From NCBI GenBank assembly GCA_028532985.1, contig JANCIK010000002.1, positions 2,790,001 through 2,854,000 on the forward strand: 64,000 nucleotides of DNA, in the 5' to 3' direction. Each line of letters starts with the position of its first letter. Position 1 is the first letter of the stretch. This stretch comes from Stropharia rugosoannulata. Its lineage: Eukaryota; Basidiomycota; Agaricomycetes; Agaricales; Strophariaceae. The position numbers and the translations under genes are program-made. The notes beneath the pieces were generated by a model. The model did no database searches. It saw nothing but the letters and a program-made list of their open reading frames with translations, and was not told the DNA's origin. Below, piece after piece: positions 47,472 to 58,603 of this stretch.

Positions 47472-49661
47472 TTAGTAAGTTTCCCAATGAACATCGGGCA
47501 AGACTTCCCGCATGACTAGAAAATAAGTCAATGTTATGGTTGAAACGATGCATACGGAAGAGAAGCATACCTATCCAGTGATGCTTCCCTTGTTCTTCTT
47601 GCAATGCACCTAGTTTATTGTTGCCATCCGTTAACACATTTTTGTCGCTTCCCTTGACCCCTCTGATTAAATCAAGACTGATTTCTTGCGAGTCAATAGC
47701 CTTCAGTATATGTCTTCGCAAAGGAGAACCTAGCCAGTCAGAGCTACGTGACTTGCGGAATGTTAATGGGGCCTCCGAGTTGGTACAGAATATAACCTAT
47801 CATACCATCAATAGGACTCCAACAGTGCTGAACGGTCAACATACCATATTCACAAAATCGGTGTCATATTTCTCCTCAGTGAGGGGGTCAATCAAGTCAT
47901 GAAATGCGCGGCATTGTTTGAAGTTTTGTTCCAACGTATTGATGATTAATGTAGATGACTCTGATCGCAAAACACCTGCAAAATTCTACGATGTGTCATT
48001 ACATGGTCATGCTGATCTAAGTAATAAACTTACGACTACAAGAATACCTTCCGGCTCCATTGTATACTTGAGTTCAATCCAAAACTCCGCCGTAAATATG
48101 TGTTCAGGGACTCCCCCACCGGAAAAGCAATCATGAACAACAATGTCGAACAAAGTGGTATGGTTTCCGGCCTCGACTAAGGCTTTCTGTTTAGTTGTCC
48201 ATGTTCTTGCGTCCTCAAGGAATACTCTTCCTATGCCGGGATCGGGTAAACCAAAGTATCTCCTCGCTGCTCCGTAGACGGCAGGGTCTATCTCCACGAT
48301 GGTTGTCGAAATACCATGCCTGATGAATGATGTAGCAGAAGTCCCTATTCCTAGACCACTAACGCAAGTATAAGTCTTCAAATGCCTGTAGAAAATAAGT
48401 AACTTTAATTTTACATGATCAATGCGTTATTCCAGTTATTTGCTTTCCCTGCAGTCGTGCTATTAACCAGTCGCACTGCTTCTTGTACGACGAAAGCGCT
48501 GTATATAGAATCGCCCAATTGTTCTCCCAGTGAATCGATTAGAGGGGCTTGGTCGTCTAAAGTCCAGACTTTGTCAAGCATCCAGACTCCCCCGAGGATC
48601 GAATGCGATGCACGCAGGTAGCGTGCTGAATGCAATTGTTGCTTAGCTTCCTCCCCGTCAGGATTTTGTGGAGGTAACCATTCGGCTACAGTAATTAGGC
48701 CAGTGATCGACTGCTCTGCAGAAAGAATTCGCAAGGGATAACTGGGATGGTCATATGGCTTAGTTAAAGGATGCGGTAACACGGGATTCGCCAGATAAGG
48801 ACTAATCATTACCCATGCAAAGCTGAAGACCAGAAAAATGTAGGATTTGACTTGAATATCCGATACGTTAGCTTTTTGTTGTCCTTTGGATTGCGCCTTC
48901 TGCATGGCGGGAACAGAATTAGAGGTTGCCGGTATGAATGTCAGAGACAAGATCCATAATGCATAGAATACTGGTGCGCATGCGAGAGCCTGTATATATA
49001 CGCCTAAATGGTGATCTAAATTGTGATTTACTAGAAGATGACTTACTATTTGACTTCCAGATACTGTAGACAGCATTGGATGAATTGACCAGACATGTAC
49101 GTCCAGTATGATCGCGGTCAGAAATGTCGCTATGCCTTTAACTAGCCTAAGAGTGGTAGGAGATCTCTCCGTCTTCCCTTTTTGACCCTGACCCGACGTG
49201 CTCTAAGTGCAATAGCATCAGAGGATATATATATATATAATGAAGTGAAGCGTTACTTTTTGGGAGCCGCTCATTTGCATGACGAATGTCGTCAAGAAGA
49301 ATACGAGAGGACCCAAGGCAGCAACGTGAGTTAATAGCGGACCTAACACTGGCCACCTTTGTCTGGATGTCCACACGCCGATCCAATATGTTGCATTTGG
49401 CGCTAGGCTGAATCCGATGGCGGTATAGAGTAAGTTCAGTTTGAGGGATATATTCCATGGCCAGACGGAAGACAGTAGAACAGCAGCTAGAACAGTGCTG
49501 TTTAGAAGATATGTGGTAGGCCCAGATCCATACAACGGTATAAGACTCCTTCTGTGCACAAAAATTGAACAGGAGATGGTAGCGGTAATGCCCACGAAAG
49601 TACCAACATTCTCGATGACTTGGAGGTAGAGCCTGGCCGGCATTGCTGCGCTCGCTGGCAT
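47472..49661 (-). CDS. Spermidine-synthase-like domain fused to a multi-helix membrane N-terminus
   Basis: Starts MPASAAMPARLYLQVIENVG. The N-terminal half encodes about seven hydrophobic helices (such as FVGITATISCSIFV, TYLLNSTVLAAVLL, VAALGPLVFFLTTFVM, GVYIQALACAPVFYALWILSL, SYIFLVFSFAWVMI). The C-terminal half is Rossmann-like: SARYLRASHSILGGVW, SAFVVQEAVRLV, CVSGLGIGTSATSF, VEIDPAVYGAARRYFGL, DARTW, DIVVHDCFSGGGVPEHIFTAEFW. These follow the aminopropyltransferase order, but the usual glycine-rich GGGDG is GLGIGTS. The end, after an intron, is VMREVLPDVHWETY. A true polyamine role is not shown by sequence; such membrane-fused relatives occur in fungi and bacteria. About nine exons. Confidence 0.78.
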
Positions 49662-50698
49662 TCACGTCAAATGCACTGATTCGGCGTTACCCCGATGTTG
49701 TCAGAGCTGGCTTGCTGTCTCTAGATGACCAGGAGGAGACCCGAAGTAGACCTTGTCGAGGACAAGTCGTCCAGTTGTTGCCCGGAGCGAATTTGGGACC
49801 CCGCGAGTAGTAAGTAGCGGCTAGTGATGGTTACGGCCACTTAAATATTGGAAAGGAATCAAGGATTCAACAGACTGACCAGTTTATTTGGCTTAAGACT
49901 ACTTAATTGCTAGTCTCGCATAATCTCCTTCACAGACCAAATAAACAGATGACAGTCGATCTGTTAATATAAAGTCTCGCAAGCCAGCCGTGTGGGGGAT
50001 TATTCTATTTTGAAACCCCCCTTGTAGGGGTTTCTGGGTTGGATAAAGATTCATGAGACGGCACATACGCGGCAATCCAAACGACGAGCCAAACAATGCC
50101 GGCACCTGGCTCAGCAGCCTTGGCATTGTTCTACGTGTAGTCGAGCACGGTTCGAGATGGTGCGGCTGCGGCATGCCTTTGTCCCCTGCACCAGCACTGT
50201 TTCGAGGAGCAGTAGGACTGGGCATTGTCCCCAGCTATGGGAAAAGCATGCATGTGGGACATTATCAAGCTGCAGCCAGACCTAGATTGATTGAGCGTGG
50301 CGGTTAACGCTGAATGTGCGTCGCTTACAAATGTAGCTGAGTTACAATATTTCTATGCCGCAGTTGATGGCCGTCATAATTGCGATCAAAGTGCCATGCG
50401 GTCTTCTCTCATAAAACAAAAACTAAACTGGAATTGAGTAGGGCTACTCTCAGAAAAGACAGACAAAGAGACAAAAAAGTACCAAATGAGTACATAAGCG
50501 CTGTTAATATTTTTTTTAAAAAAAGTAGCTGCGGCGCTAGTACTAATAATCCTGAGTATGTAGCAAGTCCGACATAGCACATATCCCATGGGGCAAGAAG
50601 CAATCAATTAGTGAGTAGGCTGTAGAAGAAAATGTCGATATTGAATGAACGTTGTCTCCAAATAATATTTCATTCATTCATAGCAGCATGAGGAACCG
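49662..50698. other. Intergenic, about 1 kb, with small inverted repeats
   Basis: Promoter of the synthase-like gene and 3' side of M28 copy 3. Two small hairpins are visible: CTTGTC-GAG-GACAAG at 49752-49766, about 90 bp upstream of the synthase-like start, and GAAACCCC/GGGGTTTC at 50012-50034. Near 50513-50525 a run of T is followed by a run of A. No gene seen. Confidence 0.5.
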
Positions 50699-53600
50699 CT
50701 AATTCAATGAGATAGTCTCGACAATTTGGTCAATTGAATTTTTAAGTCGGGTCACTTCATATTGCGCCAACGTCGTATTCTTCTCGTATACAATGGCCTC
50801 GGTTAGTGCAGGCAGAGTAGTCGCTCCATAGCCTAAAGGAAATTTTAACTATATGAGATCATTTCTCATGAGATTTACCCACCAAGCCACTTTCCAGGCG
50901 CAACAACAAGGTGCTTGTACCATTCTCTGTCTTTGATACCATCCTCCGATATGAATCCTTTCTCGATGGAGCCAGACTTCTTGTTCAAAGCCCTTATCTG
51001 CTTAGCAATTTCCAGAAGCCTTCGGAAAGGGAATGCATGATAATGGTCATGCATCAGCTCAAGTGCCATGGATCTGGCAAGGACTAGGTCGCCATCAGGA
51101 TCTTCGTGTAACAGCATTGCAAGAGCAGTCTCGTAGGTGTGTTCCACTGCCGATTCGCCGTTATGGATGTTATGAGGACAGGACCGTTTGCTGCCAAATA
51201 CCTTTCTGAATATTCGGCGTAAAATCCTGCGAATTCGTCTCGCAATTGTTCGAAGCCTCGAGTTATATCGTTTCCATGTACGCAGCAATATTTGTAATTC
51301 GTTGTGGACTTTGGCCTTTTCACTTTCAAGCAACGTACTGGCTTGCTTGAGGTCTTGAATGGATTGCTTGAGTAAAGAAAAGTCTATATTTAGAGAATTC
51401 GAGAAGGAGAGTCCTTCAACGCTTTTGAAGTTGAATCAGTCTTGAAAGAGGAGAAATTAGGTGGGTTAAAATAGTTACCTGTTGAGATACGATTCAATTT
51501 CATGTGCATAATGAGTGGAGTTGAGAGGAAGGATAGGGTTGTTCGCTAGCCTCAGAGTCTGAAGTCCAAGGTGTTTTGCCACGGCAACCTGACAATGGAC
51601 GGGGTACAAGGTATGTAAGACTTTTTATCAGTGATGGAATGTCATATCATACATGACGGAAAAAACCAGGATCTCCCCATAGCTCTTGCCAGCGCTCGGA
51701 ATCGAAGATAGAATGATAATGATAGACCGGGTCATGCAATGTGGCACCAAACCCTCCGTTGATGGAAGGAATCTAATCAGGCAAATGATCAGAGTCAGGT
51801 TTTTGGTATATACGACAATGGAATGCTCACCCCGCTTCTTTGCAAAAAAACTGTGTAGTCACTGCCAGACCCAAGTGGAGATACACCAACGGAATCAGCA
51901 GCGCTGTACTGCATTTCATGCATGGAGAGTACTTGTTGGTGAATATTTTCGTCGCCAACTAAGCCTAAAAGAACACCATTGTCGGTCGTAGCGTCCCATA
52001 GCGTACGATTACTCTCGGTTGGGTGAGGAAGCTCTTCAGCTGTAGCTCGAATGAAGTGTGCGAGAAGGGGAGAGCCGGACGCTCTAAGACGAGAGCCAGA
52101 TACAGAAGAATCTGTGAGAGACGCCTGTGGTTTAGTCGAATAAGAGATATTATGTCTATGATGTTCACCTAAATTGAGATATGTCACCACATGTGCATCT
52201 ATCCAATCCTTGAAATCTTCTCCCCATTCCGTGCTTCCAATGAGTCCGTACTACATGCAAGGGATAGACAATGAACAATGGACAAAATCAAATAAGCATT
52301 AAGACACCCACTTCTTCAGCGTCCCAGCTACCGATTAATATAGTTCGTAGTGGCTTCCAGCCATTCCGTAAGAGGTGACCAAGGCCACGTACAACTTCAT
52401 GCACTGATACAGTCCCACTCGACGGGTCTGTTGCACCCAAGACCTGTTCATTTTCCCAGTCAAATCATTACGCATATAACAATCGGAGTAATCATCTCAT
52501 GTCGTACCCAGGCTAAAAAAATGTATTAGCTTCTCTCGCGTGGTACTCGTGACTGGATGAGTTATACCATCTCTGTGATTTCCAACTACAACGACTTCAT
52601 CCTTGATATACCCAGGTATTACGCCCATAGTATTCCAAATAGGGATAACTCTTGTATTTACTGTTAAGTCATAAGCATATCATAAGCAGTCGACCATTTG
52701 GAAATTTCTTTGGTCTTGAGTTGCTCACCATTGTTCAGTAGTCGCACGCGTTTACCTTCTAGTTTGTCACCTCTCGTTAAAGTCCTAAACATAAGGTTCG
52801 CATTTGTCCAGGAGATTGGAAGACTCGGAATTTTAGGAATGTTATCGCCCTCAGTTCTTGTACTATTCTCATAAGATGGATATCCAGGCGTTGTAGGGTC
52901 TCCAGGGTAAACACTGAGAAATTGCACGCTACCACGCTGGACAGATGTTGGGTTGCGGGCAGGGCCATAGGGATATCTAAGTCCTCTTATTATGCGAATG
53001 GTTATATGTGCTAAGACAAGTGCTTACGAAGCATATCCTCTGGAGTTGGTAACAGTACCATCGTCCCGGGGGTCAGAATAGATGAGAACACCCATAGCCC
53101 CCAATTCTACATATGCCAACGATGAGTGAAGCTAATTGAAGTGCACTTAGATCTTACCTTGTCCTCCTTTAACCTATATTATTGTCAATCGGGGACACCT
53201 TGTAATCATATATACAACAGAGGAACAAACCTTTAAACCGCGGAAGATACCCCCGTATCGACATAAAACTATGGAACCGTTGATTTGTACATCTAACAAT
53301 GATGTAGTCAACATTTGAAATGGGTTCGACTTCGAGAACACTTACTCCTTTGAAGAAGTTGTTGATAATCCTGAAATCAAAATTAGCAGTGGTGGCAAGA
53401 ATATGTTGTCTACAGACCTCGTATGTGCAATAGTTTCCATCAACTAATGGACCAGTAACGTCCCCACCTCGACTTAAACCATGAAATGTTGGCACATCGT
53501 CGCTATACTTGTTTGCATCAGGATCAGTCGGATCCGAGAACTCCACCAAGCTTGTTTCCAAGAGGGTCGAGCCATCATCATCAACAATTTCCAATATCCT

Positions 53601-54362
53601 TTCCATGGGTGTGTTCATAACGGGGTAGTATGTGTCGATCCATGCGAACGGCTGATTGGTCTCAGAGACCGACCGCGTTGCATGTTGGGACTCAGATGAG
53701 CCTGCTTTAAACACCAAGTGTTCTGGGTGGTCACTGGATATTCCGAGTTCCCTATGAAGAAGTGCAAGGAACTCTCTAGCAGTGGCGAGATCGCCAACTG
53801 TGCCGGCCATGTGAGGCTTTGTGGCATACGTTCTGGAGGCCTCGACAGCAATTGTTGTGTTAGGTATGGAACTCAACAAATCCAATAGAGGTTAGTACCA
53901 CAATATCACAAAAAATAGGAGAGCTCACAGGAAGGCTGCTTCAGCTCGCTTTCCGAACAAGTAACGGGCCTTTCCTACTCTCTCCTCCACGAGTGACATA
54001 TACTGATCCCATATGTTCCAAGTGGTGCCCAATATGATAGTCAATGCCCCAAACCAAGCAATTGTAGTGGACACATGGTCTTTCCAACTGAGCGCACGTC
54101 TCCGGTGTATAGACAGTGCTAAGATGAGACTCTGTCCGGTGAATGCAATGAACATGCATGCCAGCCGGTCAACTTCCTCCTTGGTGTGGGTAGTAATAAA
54201 AGCTTGAATCTCGGCGGTGATGCTCCCCCATGATATTAGAGATGGCGTATAGATAATGACAATTGCGATGATGGATACAACAGGTACTATCCATGACTTC
54301 AGCAGACTGAACTTTTTCCTAGTCGTATCTCTAGAGTGCTTCTCCAAGGAATCGAGGTCCAT
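50699..54362 (-). CDS. M28 metallopeptidase, GCPII/Vps70-like, copy 3 (three-helix N-terminal module)
   Basis: Close paralogue of copy 2. The start at 54362 (MDLDSLEKHSRD) leads to three helices (WIVPVVSIIAIVIIYTPSLI, CMFIAFTGQSLILALSI, TTIAWFGALTIILGTTWNIW) and the shared LFGKRAEAAFL. The PA region includes AWIDTYYPVMNTPMERILEIVD in two exons. The zinc site is complete: [37 protein letters not shown] and YHYHS. It also has the 5-nt microexon (52508-52512). The dimerisation domain has an even more basic insertion (RRIRRILRRIFRKVFGSKRS). The last exon, joined after a short intron near 50830, ends TRLKNSIDQIVETISLN, stopping at 50699. About 12 exons, all breaks accounted for by introns. Located 21 kb from copy 2, so not a simple tandem. 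Confidence 0.9.
52508..52512 (-). other. 5-nt microexon in M28 copy 3
   Basis: On the minus strand the sequence reads TTTTTTAG, CCTGG, GTACGA. As in copy 2, the five bases complete GCC TGG of HRDAW between two introns. Confidence 0.8.
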
Positions 54363-54996
54363 AGAGCCTTATCAAACGTATTTGGCCTTTGGGTTATCGT
54401 AAGGGAAAGTATGAAGCAAACCCAAGTTAACCCTGTGAGTCCAGAGCCACTAAGCATATCATAGGCCACCATGTCAAGTGTGGGGAAACTGATTTTCCCA
54501 ACGGTTGCTTACCGGCCGGAGTTGCATGTAAAGCAATTAGTGGTATGTATGTTACTTGTCCGGCTGAGTTTAGCAATTGGGCAGAAGTGGGCAAGCTTGT
54601 GGGTTTCTAAAACTTGCCAGCGACTAGACAAAGACAAGGTCAGACCTTGTCGCGAGTCGCTGGCGAGTTGTCAACCAATCTCAACCAATCTTCAACTTGC
54701 ATATGTAGTCTCCTTAACAGCGGAGGTCCGGGCCGCAAAATGGCAGCTTGCATTTGCTCACTCCTGACGTGCTCCTGATTTCATTGCTCTGACACTATCT
54801 TCCAACTTTCCTTACTCTTGTTTCCCAGCATTCTACTCTGCAAGTACTGCAATTCAGTAGTGGATATATAAAGCGAATCAAAGTACTACGTCAACTAATC
54901 GGAGCGAAAATTACGCTATTCCGAGTGCATCTGTGAAGTTGGTGCCTCTCCACAGCTCAGGACAACTCGTACCAAAAGTTCAACACACTCCGAACT
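54363..54996. promoter_or_regulatory. Divergent promoter of M28 copy 3 and VPS60
   Basis: About 630 bp between two outward-facing genes. Contains the nested inverted repeat described separately at 54613-54667. A TATATAAA-like run sits near 54865 on the VPS60 side. Confidence 0.5.
54613..54667. repeat. Nested inverted repeat (hairpin or protein-binding palindrome)
   Basis: Outer arms CTTGCCAGCGACT (54613-54625) and AGTCGCTGGCGAG (54655-54667) pair at 12 of 13 positions. Inside them GACAAGGTC and GACCTTGTC (54633-54651) pair perfectly around a single A. Confidence 0.85.
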
Positions 54997-55989
54997 ATGA
55001 ACCGCTTATTTGGGACCTCGTCTAGCAAAAAGCCCAAACCTACGCTGCAAGATGCTATTAATTCCGTCAGTAATCACACTTGGTCGGCTACGAGCACGCT
55101 GACGCCTGGTCCATCATCGCGTTGTTCCCTTGCTTGCCAAACTAAATAACATCTGAATTTATATTAACTCTCCCCTTTCTACAGACTGATGCGCGTGTGT
55201 CGTCAATCGAAGTGAAGATTCGTAAACTTGACGGCGAACTGGGTCGCTATAAGGAACAGATGTCAAAGCTACGCGATGGGCCTGGCAAGGTACTGTCCCA
55301 GTAATCGATACTCAATATATTTGGCTTACCCAATTATCCTACGCATAGAACGCAATCCAGCAGCGTGCTTTGCGTACCCTGAAGCAGAAGAAGATGTATG
55401 AAGCGCAGATTGCGCAGCTTACACAACAGACCTTTAACATGGAGAGTGCCGCACTCGCAACAGACAATCTACGCAATACAATGGCCACTGTCGATGCTAT
55501 GCAAATCGCAAACAAGGAGATGCGCCGTCAGTACGGACGTATTGACATTGACAAGATCGAGGTCTATTTCGTTCTTTGCTACACAGACGGAGAGCTAACT
55601 CTCGTACTTTGTTTCTATGTAGAATATGCACTACGAAATGGAAGATCTGCTCGAACAAGCCAACGAAATACAGGAATCTCTTGGGCGATCATATGCTGTA
55701 CCAGATGAGCTGGATGAAGCTGACCTAGAAGCAGGTAAGTGGTATATGTAGGTATGTCTCTGGTCGTACGCTTAATCCATGGCATATTTGAACAGAACTC
55801 GATGCTTTGGCGCTCGAGGAAGAGGAAGAAGGCCCTTCGTATCTTGCAGATTTGAACAAGGTTCCTGACTTCGTCGACGAAGCACCGATTGAAACTGGAT
55901 ATGTGAGTGTTTGTCTTCAGTGCCACTATCACCATCCTAACTCCTCGTAGGCAGTGGAAAGGCCAGAAGCAGTCAAAACAACAGGTTAG
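54997..55989 (+). CDS. VPS60: ESCRT-III protein Vps60/CHMP5
   Basis: Late ESCRT-III subunit that recruits Vta1 to stimulate Vps4. Exons 54997-55065, 55185-55289, 55349-55561, 55623-55734, 55796-55902 and 55951-55989 sum to 214 residues. Hallmarks: [81 protein letters not shown] and [13 protein letters not shown]. The C-terminus is short and acidic. Length fits the family (about 220). It ends tail to tail with the aldehyde dehydrogenase, about 90 bp apart. Confidence 0.95.
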
Positions 55990-56080
55990 ATGTGGATGAT
56001 ATACGTAATGTATTCTTGTATTTGGTATGTACTAGAGTTAGGAATGTTCGCATCGAGTTTGTATTAATCCAGTTTGCTGA

Positions 56081-58166
56081 TCAACCGTATCGACGAGCTT
56101 TGTCCGTATCTGAAAACCAGTCGTCGGTGTTTCTTGTCTCTTCCGCAGTGGCAATGTTAACAATTGTTGACTTGCTTTGGGTATCTGGTGAAGATCTTAG
56201 TTCCCTCAACCTAAACTAACCCATCGTCACGCATCAAGCGACTCACATGCATGAAATGCCTCTAAACCGTTTTCGCGCCCTATGCCGCTCTCTTTCATGC
56301 CACCCCTTTTCGGGCAAATGTTAAGACAAAGAAGGTGATCATGATATTTAACTGACCAAGGAGAACTAGGGTCGTTTCGGTGGTGGGTATTGACCCAACA
56401 AAGGCCAGACTCAATGGCGGTAGCGACACGATGTGCTCGGGATAAATCAGAAGTCCAGATACCGGCTCCAAGGCCATATTTACTAGAATTCGCTAGTTCA
56501 ATACCTTCCTTCTCGGTCTGATGTAGTACATGTCAATAGCTGGAAGATACAAATACATCCGGTGAATTACGCACTTTAAAACGCTTCACGACGACGACAG
56601 GACCGAAAACTTCTTCCTGCCATATTTCATCGGCCGTTTTCACGCCTGTAATAATGGTTGGAGGATAAAACGATCCTTTCGAGAAATCGAATCCGTCAAG
56701 GTCCGAAGTACCAGTCATACGATGTCCTCCAGTGATGATGGTTGCAGTTTTCGATGCTTCACTGACCATAGCGTCTATTCGCTCTAGATGGTGCATGGAT
56801 ATCACTGTGCCCATGGCCGATTTAGGATTTAGAGCTAGATTAGCAGATGAGTATAATCAAAGAAGTGCATGATCAACAAAAGGGACGCACGATCACCCAT
56901 TCGTCGCCTTATACTTTCGATTTTCTGTAGGAAACGTGCCATAAAGTCGTCGTAAATGCTGTTATGCACTATGATACGAGTGCCCGAAACACAAGTCTGA
57001 CCCGAGGCAACGAAAGAAGCAAAGGCTACCCCGTTGACAGCGTTTTCGATGTCTGCATCCTCGAAAACGATGATGGGAGCCTAAAAATTAAGATTTTTGC
57101 AAAAACTGAAGCTGTACAATGCTTACCTTGCCTCCGAGCTCAGCAGTAAATCTCGCTAGATTCGCTCCAGTTATGCTACCCAAAGCGCGACCTGTTTGAG
57201 TACCAGCCTAGATACCCTCAGTAATTTGCTGAAGTGAACAAATTACGGTCCTACAGTAATGTCCACCTTACGTATCAGGGGGTTCCTGACAATCTGAGTT
57301 CCGGTAGTATGTCCACGGCCAGGCAGAATAGTCAAGACTCCTGCAGGTACTATCGCCAGAAGAGTTAGTATCCGAAGACGAAAAGAAAGATGGACCTGTA
57401 GGTACGTCCTGCGGTTTCGGCCATTTTTGCGAATTCCAGTACAGTAATTGGTGTTAACTGGGGCCAGTGTTAGCATGTACGATGCTACAGTTAAATTGTT
57501 CACCTCTGAAGGCTTAAGAATAACACTATTTCCAGCTGCCAAAGCTGGAGCTATCTTCTTGATTGCTATTAAAAGGGGGTGATTAAAGGGCTATTGCGTA
57601 CGCTATAATTGACCGCGTCACATAAGAAGGGCAGCAGAGCGCACTGTAATCTGGGCGACAACGCCGAGCGGTATTCTCTGGACATAGTTAAGCAGCTTTC
57701 CTTGAGTAGGTGCCACAAAGGACTGATGCGTGCGTAAAACGGCCGCGAAATAATCTCTAGATAAGAAATGCTCGTCTCAAGCCAATCAGGTGAAGATATT
57801 GAAATAAAACTTGCAGCCATTCTGGAAGCCTGCCTAGTTGGGTACTCATTTCACGAATAGCTCTGCCCGTTTGTAAGGTTTCAATAGTAGCCAGACGCGA
57901 TATGTTTTCCTCCAAGATACGCGCAAGCTTTGACAGAACTTTCGAGCGCTCTAAAGTGAAGGAGCGAGACCATATTCCAGACTCAAAGACCTTGTGTGCG
58001 TTCCAAATCGCAGCGTCGACATCGCCATCCGAAGCAGACTCAACTCTATACACGAATTTCACGCGTCAGTACAGAAGGCTTGCAGGATCAGGGCGGCAAC
58101 GCGTAGTATGACATACATACAAAGCGTTTCCCCTGTTGCAGGATTGATAACCGGAATTCTATGCAT
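56081..58166 (-). CDS. Aldehyde dehydrogenase (NAD(P)+-dependent)
   Basis: Oxidises aldehydes to acids. The model starts at 58166 ([15 protein letters not shown]) and continues [21 protein letters not shown] after an intron. Landmarks: [38 protein letters not shown] (spliced), [40 protein letters not shown] (catalytic Glu), [16 protein letters not shown] (nucleophile Cys), [16 protein letters not shown], and [21 protein letters not shown] after the next splice. The true C-terminus lies in the last exon (56081-56190): [17 protein letters not shown] ... ARRYG. The usual 20-30 residues before INPATGE are missing; an upstream exon without a visible ATG may supply them, so the 5' end is uncertain. 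About 12 introns. Confidence 0.88.
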
Positions 58167-58603
58167 TATAGCTAGAGCTCAGGCGGCTGAGTTACATGTA
58201 ATAGTGCTGAAGCTTACGCTTCCCGGGTTTGAGAAGGTGAGTCGTCAGGAATGAGGGTATATGCTTTCTTATGGAGAGATCTCTATTATTGAATCATGAG
58301 TTCAAGGGACCAAGAGAGCAACAGAAGCTAGCTCGCCTGTGATAGCGTACGAAATGGAAATGGCACGCACGAAACTCTGCTCCTGCCGCATATTATCATG
58401 TCGATGAGCAAGCAGAGTGACCAAATGGTTATGGGAGCGCACGAGACAGAGACAGGTACACCGTGGGTAAAGCTGCTTATTTTCGGGTAAAGATGACACA
58501 GGTAAGAAAGACAGTCCCTTCGTTTGATGCCACTGGAAGTACGTGATTGTCTAGAAACTATTTAGACGCCCACATCTGTATGAATTCATAACGGCCAGCT
58601 TCC
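58167..58603. other. Divergent promoter region, about 440 bp
   Basis: Upstream of the aldehyde dehydrogenase (minus) and the synaptojanin-like gene (plus). It may hide the missing first exon of the dehydrogenase. Confidence 0.4.

Noticed and set aside
49899..50300. Open frames on both strands in the 1 kb gap
   Set aside because: No splice-consistent extension, no motif, and both strands are equally open, as expected by chance.
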